From Hoeflea sp. (GTDB lineage: Bacteria > Pseudomonadota > Alphaproteobacteria > Rhizobiales > Rhizobiaceae), in assembly GCF_014359905.1 (NCBI RefSeq), contig NZ_JACIYP010000001.1, forward strand, positions 131,758 to 195,757: a stretch of 64,000 bases of DNA, given 5' to 3'. Under the pieces are notes generated by a model, which saw only the letters and a program-made list of their open reading frames with translations, was not told where the DNA came from and made no database searches. Below, piece by piece: positions 19,934-29,353 of the stretch (within the stretch, counting starts at the first letter, position 1; the number at the start of each line of letters is the position of its first letter). Position numbers and translations under genes: made by a program.

Positions 19934-20734
19934 CTATTCGGCAGGGCCGGCGTTGAAGGCGCCGGGCCGGGGCAGGGGAATGAGCGCCGGTGTCCGCCCC
20001 GCATAGGGGGCGTAGTCTGTCCGGGAGGCATTCAGGTGCCGCTCCGTGAGCGGCAGGGAGACAAACCGGATGACCAGCGCCAGCACAACCGGGCCCATGA
20101 AGGTCCACCAGACGCCGGAGAGATCGTGGGCTGCAAGCCCCAGTCCGAACCAGAGCAGGATCTCGCCGAAATAATTCGGATGCCGGCTGTAGGCCCAAAG
20201 CCCGCTTGAAAGGGTCTGATGGCCCGCTTTGCCCTGGAGCCGATGGCGGTAGAGCTGCCAGTCGGCAATCGCTTCGATGAGCAGGCCGATCACGAAGGCA
20301 ATCAGACCGATGTATCCTGGCAGCGACAGCTGAGCGCTGGCAGGCGCGTCGAGCAGCGCGTACACGGGCGTCGCCACGATGCAGAGGATGACCGCCTGCG
20401 GCAAGAACACCTTGTAGAGGCTCTGCCACCACCAGTGCGGACCGCCCTCGGCGCGCATCCGGGCGTAGCGCGCATCTTCTCCCGCCATCAGGCGATGCCG
20501 CATGATCAGCTGGCCTGCAAGCCGCACCGACCAGATCGAAATGGCGGCAAGCAGCAGCAGTTTGACCGGCGATGCCTCTGCCCCGAGCATCAGACCCGTC
20601 CAGCCGATGACGGCAAAACCCGGTCCCCAGTAGTAATCCACAAGCCCTGCATCCTTGAGCGGAACATGAATTAGCCATATTGCCGTGAAAGCGATTAAGG
20701 TAAGCGCGAGGCTGGTGAGAAGGAACGAATCCAT
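19934..20734 (-). CDS. DUF1295 / steroid 5-alpha-reductase-like membrane protein
   Basis: A 266-residue integral membrane protein with about seven helices. The family signature is the C-terminal LWAYSRHPNYFGEILLWFG, a SAM- or NADPH-binding motif shared with isoprenylcysteine methyltransferases and steroid reductases; the final part (ERHLNASRTDYAPY) is also typical. Substrate unknown. It is divergent from the LdtP-like gene across 142 bp. The ATG at 20734 is chosen over 20764 because the hydrophobic N-terminus starts here. Confidence 0.85.
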   Translation of the reverse strand: MDSFLLTSLALTLIAFTAIWLIHVPLKDAGLVDYYWGPGFAVIGWTGLMLGAEASPVKLLLLAAISIWSVRLAGQLIMRHRLMAGEDARYARMRAEGGPHWWWQSLYKVFLPQAVILCIVATPVYALLDAPASAQLSLPGYIGLIAFVIGLLIEAIADWQLYRHRLQGKAGHQTLSSGLWAYSRHPNYFGEILLWFGLGLAAHDLSGVWWTFMGPVVLALVIRFVSLPLTERHLNASRTDYAPYAGRTPALIPLPRPGAFNAGPAE

Positions 20735-20876
20735 CAGGTCTCTCTCTTGTCTGCGCTCACGCAAATGTGTCGCCGCAGGCTTGCAGGACCGCTTTTGGTC
20801 CGAATATTTTAACGTTAAGAATGGTACTTTAGCAGGCCAGTCCCGACGTCAGATCAAATCGCATGGTGGATTACGC
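20735..20876. promoter_or_regulatory. Divergent region with candidate LdtR operator TTAACGTTAA
   Basis: This gap lies between the DUF1295 and LdtP-like genes. A perfect 10-bp palindrome (TTAACGTTAA, 20809-20818) sits 58 bases before the transpeptidase start, inside AT-rich sequence. MarR-family proteins bind palindromes of this size, so it is a candidate LdtR site; the match to the published LdtR box was not verified. Confidence 0.4.
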
Positions 20877-22148
20877 ATGACAAAGCCAACCGGATTAGAC
20901 AAAGTTTCCCGCCGCCGGTTCATCGGCCGCGCAGCGGGTATGACGGCTGCGGCGATGATCGCCGGGCCGGCCTTTGCCCAATCGGCGATCGAGGAGATCC
21001 TGGCATCTCCGGGCCGCGGCATGTGGGACGATCAGTTCGATGCGCAGAGTTCCCGCTCGGTGGCGCAGACGGCGACACGGCATCCGATTGCCAGCGCCGA
21101 CACGATCGCCTTTGTCGAACGCGCGATTTTTGACTATCAGAATTTGATTGCCCGCGGCGGCTGGCCGTTTGTTCCGGCCACCAAGAAGCTCAGGATGGGC
21201 GTGTCCGAACCCGAGGTGCGGATCCTGCGCCAGCGCCTGATCGCCTCGGGCGATCTCGACCGCAATGCCGGCCTGTCCAACGAATTCGATTCCTATGTCG
21301 ATGGCGCGGTCAAGAAATTCCAGGCCCGTCACGGCCTGCCGCCGGATGGCGTGCTCGGCAGCTACTCCTACCAGGCGCTCAACGTCTCGGCCGATGTTCG
21401 GCTCGGGCAGCTCGAGACCAATCTGGTGCGCCTGCGCTCGATGTCGGGTTTTCTCGGCGACCGCTATGTGATGGTCAACATTCCGGCCGCCCAGATCGAG
21501 GCCGTGGAGAATGGCAGCGTCGTGCTGCGCCACACGGCGATCGTCGGCAAGATTGACCGCCAGACGCCGATCCTGAATTCCAAGATCCACGAGATCATTC
21601 TCAATCCCTACTGGACCTCGCCGCGCTCGATCATCGAGAAGGACATCGTGCCGCTGATGCGCAAGGATCCGACCTATCTGGCGCGCAACAATATCCGCTT
21701 GTTTGACGGGCAGGGCAATGAAGTGGCGCCCGAGACCATCGACTGGCACGCCGAGAAGGCGCCGGAACTGATGTTCCGTCAGGATCCGGGCAAGGGCAAT
21801 GCCATGTCCTCGACCAAGATCAATTTCCACAATCCGCATGCCGTCTACATGCACGACACGCCGCAGCAGGGCGTGTTCAACCAGCTGATGCGGTTTGAAT
21901 CGTCGGGCTGCGTGCGCGTGCAGAACGTGCGCGACCTCAACACCTGGCTGCTGCGTGACACGCCCGGCTGGAATCGCCAGACCATGGAAGCAACCATCGC
22001 GTCGCGTGAAAACACCGTTATCGAACTCACGGAGCCGGTGCCGGTCTATTTCACCTATTTCACGGCCTGGGCCTCCGAAGACGGTGTCGTGCAGTTCCGC
22101 GACGACGTGTATCAGCGCGATGGCGTGGACGAGCTGGCGCTGCGTTAA
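20877..22148 (+). CDS. ldtP: Tat-exported L,D-transpeptidase (LdtP-like, LdtR target)
   Basis: A 423-residue protein. Residues 1-35 are a twin-arginine signal (SRRRFIGRAAGMTAAAMIAG then PAFAQ). A peptidoglycan-binding domain lies at about 105-170 and the YkuD catalytic domain at about 195-385, with His326 (VYMHDTP) and Cys345 (SSGCVRVQN). The YcbB-like insert between strands is present. It forms 3-3 cross-links in the periplasm. The nearby ldtR supports LdtR control. The open frame reaches 20685, but the Tat signal starts at this ATG. A terminator follows at 22181. Confidence 0.92.
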   Translation: MTKPTGLDKVSRRRFIGRAAGMTAAAMIAGPAFAQSAIEEILASPGRGMWDDQFDAQSSRSVAQTATRHPIASADTIAFVERAIFDYQNLIARGGWPFVPATKKLRMGVSEPEVRILRQRLIASGDLDRNAGLSNEFDSYVDGAVKKFQARHGLPPDGVLGSYSYQALNVSADVRLGQLETNLVRLRSMSGFLGDRYVMVNIPAAQIEAVENGSVVLRHTAIVGKIDRQTPILNSKIHEIILNPYWTSPRSIIEKDIVPLMRKDPTYLARNNIRLFDGQGNEVAPETIDWHAEKAPELMFRQDPGKGNAMSSTKINFHNPHAVYMHDTPQQGVFNQLMRFESSGCVRVQNVRDLNTWLLRDTPGWNRQTMEATIASRENTVIELTEPVPVYFTYFTAWASEDGVVQFRDDVYQRDGVDELALR

Positions 22149-22180
22149 GCAGCCCGCCAAAATCTATCGAAGTGGTGACA

Positions 22181-22203
22181 AGCCGCCCGCAATGGGCGGC
22201 TTT
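22181..22203 (+). terminator. Rho-independent terminator after ldtP
   Basis: AGCCGCCC (22181-22188) pairs with GGGCGGCT (22194-22201) around GCAAT, followed by TT. It lies 32 bases after the transpeptidase stop. Confidence 0.65.
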
Positions 22204-22383
22204 GCCATTTGGCGCGCCGCAATGACGCAATCGCGACGACCGATATTGCCCTTGCCATGCGACACGGTTAAATAACCGCAGCCGGTTCGACATGCTGCGT
22301 TCCGGTTCAGTGCTGTTTTCCGGGGCGCCGCCGCAACCGTTGAGGCGCTTCGTCAGACCCGAGCCACACAAGGAATCTTGAAC

Positions 22384-23694
22384 ATGTCCAACGCTTCTGC
22401 CGCCCGCTTCGCGGATGCCTTTTTCAATCGGTCGCTGGCCGAAGCCGATCCGGAAGTCTTTGGCTCGATCAAGAGCGAACTGGGCCGCCAGCGCCACGAG
22501 ATCGAACTGATCGCCTCGGAGAACATCGTGTCGCGCGCGGTGCTCGAGGCGCAAGGGTCGGTGATGACCAACAAATACGCCGAGGGCTATCCGGGCCGGC
22601 GCTATTATGGCGGCTGCCACTTCGTCGACATCGCCGAGGACCTCGCCATCGACCGGATCAAGCAGCTGTTTGGCTGCGGCTTCGCCAATGTGCAGCCCAA
22701 CTCCGGCTCCCAGGCAAACCAGGCCGTGCTGCTGGCGCTGGCCAAGCCCGGCGACACGCTGCTGGGCATGAGCCTCGATGCCGGCGGCCACCTGACCCAC
22801 GGCGCGCGGCCCAACCTCTCGGGCAAATGGTTCAACGCCGTGCAATATGGCCTGGATATCGCGACCGGCGTGATCGACTATGATCAGGTCGAGGCGCTGG
22901 CCCATGAACACAAGCCGCGCATCATCATCGCGGGCGGATCGGCCTATTCCCGCCACATCGACTTCGCCCGGTTCCGCTCCATCGCCGATGCCGTGGACGC
23001 CGTGCTTTGGGTCGACATGGCGCATTTCGCCGGTCTCGTGGCCGGCGGCTCGCATCCGAGCCCGTTCCCGCACGCCCATGTCGCCACCTCCACCACCCAC
23101 AAGACCCTGCGCGGCCCGCGCGGCGGCGTCGTCTTGACCAATGACGAAGACATCGCCAAGAAGATCAATTCGGCGGTCTTTCCGGGTCTCCAGGGCGGTC
23201 CGCTGATGCATGTCATCGCCGCCAAGGCAGTGGCCTTCGGCGAAGCGCTGACCCCGGAATTCAAGTCCTATATCGGCAATGTGGTGCGCAACGCTGAAGT
23301 GCTCGCCGAGACCCTGGTCGAAGGCGGCCTCGAGATTGTCTCGGGCGGCACCGACACGCACCTGATGCTGGTTGATCTCAGGCCCAAGAGCCTCAACGGC
23401 AAGGCCTCCGAGGCTGCCCTTGGTCGCGCCTTCATCACCTGCAACAAGAACGGCGTTCCCAACGACCCGGAAAAGCCCACCATCACCTCGGGCGTTCGCC
23501 TCGGCACGCCCGCGGGCACGACCCGCGGTTTCGGCGAGGCTGAGTTCCGCGAGATCGGCAAGCTGATCCTTGAAGTGCTCGACGGTCTCAAGAAGGCCAA
23601 TTCGGAGGAAGGCAATGCCGAGGTCGAGGCTGCGGTGAAGACCAAGGTGATGGCGCTCACCGACCGTTTTCCCATCTACCCGCATCTCGGCTGA
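22384..23694 (+). CDS. glyA: Serine hydroxymethyltransferase
   Basis: A 436-residue PLP enzyme that interconverts serine and glycine while charging tetrahydrofolate. The PLP lysine is Lys240 in [13 protein letters not shown], and the N-terminal folate/PLP motif is [16 protein letters not shown] at 22370-22374 is nine bases from this ATG, favouring it over the in-frame TTG at 22378. It begins a run of same-strand genes (nrdR, ribD, ribE), with nrdR starting six bases after its stop. Confidence 0.97.
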   Translation: MSNASAARFADAFFNRSLAEADPEVFGSIKSELGRQRHEIELIASENIVSRAVLEAQGSVMTNKYAEGYPGRRYYGGCHFVDIAEDLAIDRIKQLFGCGFANVQPNSGSQANQAVLLALAKPGDTLLGMSLDAGGHLTHGARPNLSGKWFNAVQYGLDIATGVIDYDQVEALAHEHKPRIIIAGGSAYSRHIDFARFRSIADAVDAVLWVDMAHFAGLVAGGSHPSPFPHAHVATSTTHKTLRGPRGGVVLTNDEDIAKKINSAVFPGLQGGPLMHVIAAKAVAFGEALTPEFKSYIGNVVRNAEVLAETLVEGGLEIVSGGTDTHLMLVDLRPKSLNGKASEAALGRAFITCNKNGVPNDPEKPTITSGVRLGTPAGTTRGFGEAEFREIGKLILEVLDGLKKANSEEGNAEVEAAVKTKVMALTDRFPIYPHLG

Positions 23695-23700
23695 CCCGGG

Positions 23701-24183
23701 ATGCGGTGTCCCTATTGCGGTTCTGAAGACAGCCAGGTGAAGGATTCGCGGCCGGCCGAGGACGGCGCCGCGATTCGCCGCCGCCGCGTCTGCCCCGACT
23801 GCGGCGGCCGGTTCACCACCTTCGAACGGGTCCAGCTGCGCGATCTTCAGGTGCTGAAGAAAACCGGCCGGCGGGTGCCGTTTGATCGCGACAAGCTGGT
23901 GAAATCCTTCCAGATTGCGCTGCGCAAGCGGCCGATCGACCCCGAGCGGATCGACCGCGCGGTGTCGGGCATTGTCCGGCGTCTGGAAAGCTCGGGCGAA
24001 TCCGAAATCGCCACCGACGAAATCGGCCTGCTGGTGCTCGAGGCGCTCAAGGCGCTCGATGATGTCGGTTTCGTGCGCTATGCATCGGTGTATCGGGATT
24101 TCTCGGGGCCCGAGGATTTCGAACGCACCATCGCCGAACTGACAGCGCGGATCGCCAACGACACCACCGTCGGGGACCTCTGA
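23701..24183 (+). CDS. nrdR: Transcriptional repressor NrdR
   Basis: A 160-residue regulator of ribonucleotide reductase genes. The N-terminal zinc ribbon is CPYCGSEDS with VCPDCGGRF, and an ATP-cone follows at about 49-139 ([20 protein letters not shown]). It binds NrdR boxes when loaded with dATP. It lies between glyA and ribD, a conserved alphaproteobacterial order, and is probably part of one transcript. Confidence 0.96.
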   Translation: MRCPYCGSEDSQVKDSRPAEDGAAIRRRRVCPDCGGRFTTFERVQLRDLQVLKKTGRRVPFDRDKLVKSFQIALRKRPIDPERIDRAVSGIVRRLESSGESEIATDEIGLLVLEALKALDDVGFVRYASVYRDFSGPEDFERTIAELTARIANDTTVGDL

Positions 24184-24187
24184 CATC

Positions 24188-25291
24188 ATGGCTGTGAGCG
24201 CGCTTGACCGTCGCTACATGGCCGCGGCGATCCGCCTTGCCCGCTGGCATGAAGGCCGAACCGGCTCCAACCCCTCGGTGGCGACATTGATCGTGCGCGA
24301 GGCCGATGGCGATCCGGTCATTGTCGGGCGCGGCGTCACCGCCATTGGCGGCCGTCCGCATGCCGAGCCGCAAGCGCTGGCCCAGGCAGGCGAACTGGCG
24401 CGCGGCGCAACCGCCTATGTCACGCTCGAGCCCTGCGCCCATCACGGCCGCACCCCGCCTTGCGCCGAAGCGCTGGTCGCAGCAGGCGTCGCCCGCGTCG
24501 TGGCGGCGGCCAGCGATCCCGACGAACGGGTTTCGGGACGCGGCTACGCGATCCTGCGGGCGGCAGGGATCGAGGTGGAGGAAGGCGTGCTGGCAACCGA
24601 GGCCGAGCATGATCTTGCCGGCTACCTGACACGGCGGACCAAGAACCGGGTTCATGTGACCCTGAAGCTCGCGATTTCCGCCAATGGCAAGATCGGCCGC
24701 CGCGATGGCGCGCAGGTCCCCATTACCGGCGAGATCACGCGCCGTCAGGTCCATGCCCTCAGGGCCCTGTCCGATGTGATCCTGATTGGGGTCGGCACCG
24801 CGATCAATGACGATCCGGACCTGACCTGCCGTCTTCCCGGACTTGAAGACCGGTCGCCGGTCCGTCTGGTGCTCGACACCCACCTCAGGCTGCCGGTCGC
24901 CTCGCGGCTGGCGCTGTCGGCCCGGAATGTTCCGTTGTGGATCGCCACCGCGGCTGCCCAGGACCATCCGGCCCGCGCCGGCTTGGCCGCCGCCGGCGCC
25001 GAGTTTATCGCATCCGACGCCCATGACGGCCGCCTGGCTTTGCCCGAACTGCTGGAGGATCTGGCGGCGCGCGGCCTTTCCACGGTACTGGTCGAGGGCG
25101 GCGCCGATGTCGCGCGCGCGTTTCTCGCCGAGGATCTTGTCGATCGGATCGTGCTGGTGGAAGGCGAGCGGGGAATTGTTGGCGATGCGGTTGACGCACC
25201 GGTCACGCGGTCGACCATGCCGGCGGCTTTCCGGCAGGTCCTTTCCATGACATACGGTCCTGACACGATGTTCGAATACGAAAGGGCCTGA
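24188..25291 (+). CDS. ribD: Riboflavin biosynthesis deaminase/reductase
   Basis: A 367-residue bifunctional enzyme. The N-terminal deaminase has the zinc motif His58-Ala-Glu60, Cys83 and Cys92 (EPCAHHGRTPPC). The C-terminal reductase starts near residue 150 (VHVTLKLAISANGKIGRRDG). It carries out the second and third steps from the GTP-derived pyrimidine. It starts four bases after nrdR and ends two bases before ribE. Confidence 0.95.
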   Translation: MAVSALDRRYMAAAIRLARWHEGRTGSNPSVATLIVREADGDPVIVGRGVTAIGGRPHAEPQALAQAGELARGATAYVTLEPCAHHGRTPPCAEALVAAGVARVVAAASDPDERVSGRGYAILRAAGIEVEEGVLATEAEHDLAGYLTRRTKNRVHVTLKLAISANGKIGRRDGAQVPITGEITRRQVHALRALSDVILIGVGTAINDDPDLTCRLPGLEDRSPVRLVLDTHLRLPVASRLALSARNVPLWIATAAAQDHPARAGLAAAGAEFIASDAHDGRLALPELLEDLAARGLSTVLVEGGADVARAFLAEDLVDRIVLVEGERGIVGDAVDAPVTRSTMPAAFRQVLSMTYGPDTMFEYERA

Positions 25292-25293
25292 CC

Positions 25294-25911
25294 ATGTTCA
25301 CCGGCATCATCACCGATATCGGCCGCGTGGCCGCCGTGAGCGAACGGGATCAGGGCATTTCGCTGCGCATCGAAACGGCTTTCGATCCGGCGGGCATCGA
25401 TATCGGCGCTTCGATCGCCTGTTCCGGCGTCTGCCTGACGGTCACCGCTCTTCCCGAAGAGGCCAGCAATGCACGTTGGTTCGAGGTCGAGGCCTGGGAG
25501 GAGGCATTGAGGCTCACCACCATCGGCGCCTGGACTGTCGGAAGCCCTGTCAACCTGGAGCGCTCGCTGAAGCTTGGCGATGAACTGGGTGGCCACATGG
25601 TCTCGGGTCACGTCGACGGCCAGGCGGAAATCATCGCGATCAAGGATGAAGGCGAGGCCCGCCGCTTCACGCTGCGTGCGCCCGAAGCCCTGTCCCGCTT
25701 CATCGCGCCCAAGGGATCGGTGGCGCTCGATGGCACGTCGCTGACCGTCAATGCGGTGGAGGGCACCGATTTCGATGTGCTTCTGATCCGCCATTCGCTT
25801 GCGGTCACCACCTGGGGCGAGCGCGCAGTCGGCGATCGCGTCAATCTCGAGGTCGACCAGATGGCCCGCTACGCGGCGCGGCTCGCGGGCTTCAATGCCG
25901 CTCAGCCATAG
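25294..25911 (+). CDS. ribE: Riboflavin synthase alpha chain
   Basis: A 205-residue enzyme that dismutates two 6,7-dimethyl-8-ribityllumazine molecules to riboflavin. The two lumazine-binding repeats begin MFTGIITDIGRVAAV and, in the second half, GHMVSGHVDGQAEI. The SLTVNAVEG-type segment is in the second repeat. Its last ten bases overlap the stop end of the O-antigen ligase gene on the opposite strand. No FMN riboswitch was seen upstream of ribD or ribE. Confidence 0.95.
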   Translation: MFTGIITDIGRVAAVSERDQGISLRIETAFDPAGIDIGASIACSGVCLTVTALPEEASNARWFEVEAWEEALRLTTIGAWTVGSPVNLERSLKLGDELGGHMVSGHVDGQAEIIAIKDEGEARRFTLRAPEALSRFIAPKGSVALDGTSLTVNAVEGTDFDVLLIRHSLAVTTWGERAVGDRVNLEVDQMARYAARLAGFNAAQP

Positions 25912-27308
25912 GCTGTTGATGGACGCCTGGATGGCCGGCCCGGCGTTCCGGCGCTGATGTCGAAGCGGGCCAGCAGGTGCAGTCCGAACACGGCGAAGAT
26001 GTGCATCAGCCATATCGGATCGTTTCGCGCCAGAAAGAAGGTTTCCAGAAACGACAACAGGCTCATGAACACGATGATCATGAAAAACATGTCGGCAAGC
26101 TTGCGGTTGCCGGGGTTGCGCCGCGCACGGGCGTAGTTGACCATCGGGCCTATAAACAGGATCCAGATCAGCAGACCGCCGCCGACGAAGCCGAGATTGA
26201 GCAGGATATCGAGGTAATTGTTGTGGCCGTGGATGATGTAGCGGTAATCCCATGCAGCCTCGAACGGCTTGTCGAGTCCCAGTACATTGCCGGTACCCCA
26301 GAAGTTGTAGAGGCCGAACCCGAACCAAGGATGGTCCATGATTCGCGACAGGCTGAATTCCCACAAGGTGGTGCGGCCGGTGAATGTCTGGTCGCTCAGG
26401 AAGTCCAGCACCAGGTAGGACAAGCGGGGATGGTAGAGCGTGCCGATCGTGAACAGATAGGCTGTTGCGAGCGCCATCAGGGTCAACAGGATGGCTGCCG
26501 CCGCGCGTCCGAATATGGTGGCCGACATGACGATCAGGATCGCCACCGGAAACAGCCCGCTGGTTGTCTTCGATCCGGTCTGGACCACAAACAACGCCCC
26601 CGCGACGAAGATGACAAATCCGATCAAGGCCTGGCCTGATCGCATCAGGTAGAGGCCGCAGATGGCGATCACGCACATCACCGGCCCGGCGATGTTCTTG
26701 TGGCTGAAATGGCCGCGCCAAAGCCCGGCATGCTGCGGCTCATAGGCATCATAACCATGGGTCGCGAGATCGGGAAACACGAGCAGCCCGCCATAGGACA
26801 TGGCAAGGGCGGCCAGCAAGGCAAGCATCAGCGCGATCTGGAAATCTTTCTCTCCGCGCGGCAGGACGATCACCGAAAAGGCGATGAACATGCCGATGAC
26901 GGTCAGAATCACTGCGCGCAGGGTCTGTTCGGAATCAGGCGAGATGGCCACATTGTAGGCAAGCAGAAGACCCAGAAGCAGCAAGCCGGGCGTCAGCAGG
27001 CTCTTGAGCGCCTTGCTGCTGGCCAGGCTCATCATCGCCAGGGCAAACACCAGGCCGGCCGCCAGAAATCCGTACTGGTTGACCGGGCTGCCCTGGCTCG
27101 CGCCGGTTTCGCTCACCATGCTGGTGCTGACATAGGGCTGCAACGATATCAGCATCAGCGCCAGCCCCAGCGCTGACAGCAGAATCGACGTGCCGCGAAG
27201 AACGCCAGCCGACAGCATCTCCGGACGGGCCAGGTGCAGGCCGCCTTGCAGCGGTAACCAAGCCGAACGGCCCGGTTGTCCGGAGAGGGAAGGTGATGTG
27301 TGGCGCAT
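25902..27308 (-). CDS. O-antigen ligase family (Wzy/WaaL-like) membrane protein
   Basis: A protein of about 468 residues with some ten hydrophobic helices. The large periplasmic loop characteristic of Wzy/WaaL proteins carries WGRHFSHKNIAGPVM-like and WEFSLSRIMDHPWFGFGLYN sequence, with IIHGHNNYLDILLNLGFVGG near the end; these are the conserved O-antigen-ligase (PF04932) features. It likely polymerises or ligates an exopolysaccharide. The start is uncertain: 27308 is used, 27218 is possible, and no clear Shine-Dalgarno decides. The tail overlaps ribE by ten bases. Confidence 0.82.
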   Translation of the reverse strand: MRHTSPSLSGQPGRSAWLPLQGGLHLARPEMLSAGVLRGTSILLSALGLALMLISLQPYVSTSMVSETGASQGSPVNQYGFLAAGLVFALAMMSLASSKALKSLLTPGLLLLGLLLAYNVAISPDSEQTLRAVILTVIGMFIAFSVIVLPRGEKDFQIALMLALLAALAMSYGGLLVFPDLATHGYDAYEPQHAGLWRGHFSHKNIAGPVMCVIAICGLYLMRSGQALIGFVIFVAGALFVVQTGSKTTSGLFPVAILIVMSATIFGRAAAAILLTLMALATAYLFTIGTLYHPRLSYLVLDFLSDQTFTGRTTLWEFSLSRIMDHPWFGFGLYNFWGTGNVLGLDKPFEAAWDYRYIIHGHNNYLDILLNLGFVGGGLLIWILFIGPMVNYARARRNPGNRKLADMFFMIIVFMSLLSFLETFFLARNDPIWLMHIFAVFGLHLLARFDISAGTPGRPSRRPSTAYG

Positions 27309-27405
27309 GCCATGGCCCGGGCGAGAGGTGTCAGGCACCGAGCATCGGCAATTATGGTTAATCAACGGTGAAGATCGCGGCAGTCTGGCACCAATGAGCC
27401 TGGTG

Positions 27406-28122
27406 TCATCCGCTATTGGCGGACCCGGATCCCTTGGCGGCTCCATCATCGGGGTCGCCATGGTGCAACAGCGCTTCGGCCCCCTTGGCGCGAAGACTGT
27501 AGATGCCGGTCTCTACCCGTTCGAACCAGCCATAGTGATTGACGGCCATCAGCGCCCGGGCTTTCTCGACTCCCGAGGCCTTGGCGACAAGCGCTGCCTT
27601 GGTCGGGCCAAGCTGCGACAGCACGCGGGCGCAGCGAAGGGCATCCTGCCGGTAGGCGGTCATCAGCCCCTGCCGGGTCGCGCCGCCGGCATTGGGGTCA
27701 CCCGTCCGCTTGGTGAATTCCCGCAGCAGGCGGGCTTTCCTGATCGTCGATTTGCGCGGCTTGTAGGGCGCGGGGTCGGCATGGACTTCGACGAGCCCGT
27801 CCTTGAGCCGCACGGTCATCAACCCAAGGCCCAGCCGCCGGCACAGCGCGGTGTTGGCGGCGATCGCCTTCTGGAAGATCCGGCCGGTTCCGCGCGGCAC
27901 AGCGATATAGACCGCATCGGTGATTGCCTGGCGTTCGATGCCCTGATGAAACAGCGACAGCGAGAATCCGGTCTTGAGCTCCACCACCACCGGATCCTCG
28001 CCGTCGCGCACGGCCATGATGTCGGCAGGCCCGATTTCGCCCTTGACCGTGTAGCCCTGGCTTTCAAGCAATGCCTTGACGGGCAGATAGAGGTCGGTTT
28101 CCCTGGGCTTGGATGTGCTCAT
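27406..28122 (-). CDS. DUF2161 protein, PD-(D/E)XK-like fold
   Basis: A 238-residue protein starting MSTSKPRETDLYLPVKALLE. Residues 30-55 read GEIGPADIMAVRDGEDPVVV then ELKTGFS, which fits a PD-(D/E)XK nuclease core (Asp, then Glu-x-Lys). DUF2161 members are annotated putative phosphodiesterases; whether this one cuts nucleic acid is inference. The C-terminal part is a basic helix-rich region. The ATG at 28122 lacks a strong Shine-Dalgarno; the frame stays open to 28635, overlapping ribH. Confidence 0.8.
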   Translation of the reverse strand: MSTSKPRETDLYLPVKALLESQGYTVKGEIGPADIMAVRDGEDPVVVELKTGFSLSLFHQGIERQAITDAVYIAVPRGTGRIFQKAIAANTALCRRLGLGLMTVRLKDGLVEVHADPAPYKPRKSTIRKARLLREFTKRTGDPNAGGATRQGLMTAYRQDALRCARVLSQLGPTKAALVAKASGVEKARALMAVNHYGWFERVETGIYSLRAKGAEALLHHGDPDDGAAKGSGSANSG

Positions 28123-28383
28123 GCATGCTTGTCTAGAAGAGTCGCGCCGCTCAGAAAAGGCGCGCCGCGCGCCAGGTGCATTTGCGCTCTCGACCGGCGA
28201 TAATGGCGGCAAGCCGGTTCTGGCCGCGAACAAAAACCCGCTGCCGGCAGGCAGCTGGCCATTTGTGCTTGCCAAGCGGCGGACAAAGTGGTTTGACCGC
28301 CGCTCTGATCCGATCCAATTTCCCGGTTCCGTTTGGGAACCCTTGACGCGTGGCGAATCCGGCCCGCAAGAAGGAAAGCCGTC

Positions 28384-28839
28384 ATGGCGAAGACCAAGAC
28401 CCCGCATTTGCTGATCGTTGAAGCGCGTTTTTATGACGACATGTCCGATGCGCTGCTGGATGGCGCCAAATCCGCGCTGGACGACGCCGGCGCGACCTAC
28501 GACATCGTCACGGTGCCCGGCGCTCTGGAAATCCCGCCGGCGATCGCCATGGCGCTTGACGCCATGGACGAGGGCGGCACCGAATTTGATGGCTTTGTCG
28601 CACTCGGTGTCGTCATTCGCGGCGAGACCCATCATTTCGACATCGTCGCCAATGAATCGGCGCGTGGCCTGATGACGTTGTCGGTGTCCGAATCGCTGGC
28701 GCTCGGCAATGGCATCATGACCACCGAGAACGCCGAACAGGCCTGGGAACGGGTCAAGAAGGACAAGCTTGACAAGGGCGGCTTTGCCGCGCGTGCGGCG
28801 CTGACGATGATCGCGCTGAAAGACAATCTGGCGGGTTGA
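28384..28839 (+). CDS. ribH: 6,7-dimethyl-8-ribityllumazine synthase
   Basis: A 151-residue enzyme condensing the ribityl-aminopyrimidine with dihydroxybutanone phosphate. The active-site region [20 protein letters not shown] is intact, with the catalytic His of THHFD. It starts after AAGGAAAG at a good spacing. A nusB start overlaps or abuts its stop, the usual ribH-nusB pair. Together with ribD and ribE 2.5 kb upstream it completes the late riboflavin pathway. Confidence 0.96.
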   Translation: MAKTKTPHLLIVEARFYDDMSDALLDGAKSALDDAGATYDIVTVPGALEIPPAIAMALDAMDEGGTEFDGFVALGVVIRGETHHFDIVANESARGLMTLSVSESLALGNGIMTTENAEQAWERVKKDKLDKGGFAARAALTMIALKDNLAG

Positions 28840-28841
28840 TC

Positions 28842-29348
28842 GTGGTCGCTGAAAAAATTCCGGAACCGGCAGCTTCGCCGGAAATCAAGGCCGCCAACCA
28901 GCGCGGCGCGGCGCGTCTTGCCGCGGTCCAGGCGCTGTATCAGATGGATATCGGCGGCGCTGGCGTGCTTGAAGTTGTCGCCGAATATGAAGCCCATCGC
29001 CTCGGCAGCGAGATTGACGGCGAGCAGTACCGGCCCGCAGACGCTGCCTGGTTTCGCGCCGTGGTCTCCGGAGTGGTCGAAAACCAGCGCACGCTGGATC
29101 CGGCAATCCGCGCCAGCCTGACCGAAGATTGGCCGCTGTCGCGGCTCGACACAACGCTGCGCGCGATCCTGAGGGCAGGGGCCTGGGAACTCTGGGCCAA
29201 GAAGGATGTTCCCGTCGCCGTGATCGTCAATGAATATGTCGATGTGGCGCGCGCGTTCTTCGGAGATGACGAGCCGCGCATCGTCAATGCGGTTCTCGAC
29301 CGCATGGCCCGCCATTATCGCGGCGACCCGAAACCCGGCAAGGACTGA
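28842..29348 (+). CDS. nusB: Transcription antitermination factor NusB
   Basis: A 168-residue all-helical protein that works with NusE on boxA antitermination of rRNA operons. The signature [16 protein letters not shown] opens the fold and [20 protein letters not shown] closes it. The start codon is uncertain: GTG at 28842 is used; a TTG at 28836 would overlap the ribH stop by four bases. It is translationally close to ribH and leads into the MFS gene six bases downstream. Confidence 0.94.
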   Translation: MVAEKIPEPAASPEIKAANQRGAARLAAVQALYQMDIGGAGVLEVVAEYEAHRLGSEIDGEQYRPADAAWFRAVVSGVVENQRTLDPAIRASLTEDWPLSRLDTTLRAILRAGAWELWAKKDVPVAVIVNEYVDVARAFFGDDEPRIVNAVLDRMARHYRGDPKPGKD

Positions 29349-29353
29349 CGCGC

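Noticed and set aside
24150-28383. FMN riboswitch for the riboflavin genes
   Set aside because: ribD and ribE start a few bases after upstream genes, and the ribH leader shows no recognisable conserved riboswitch elements.
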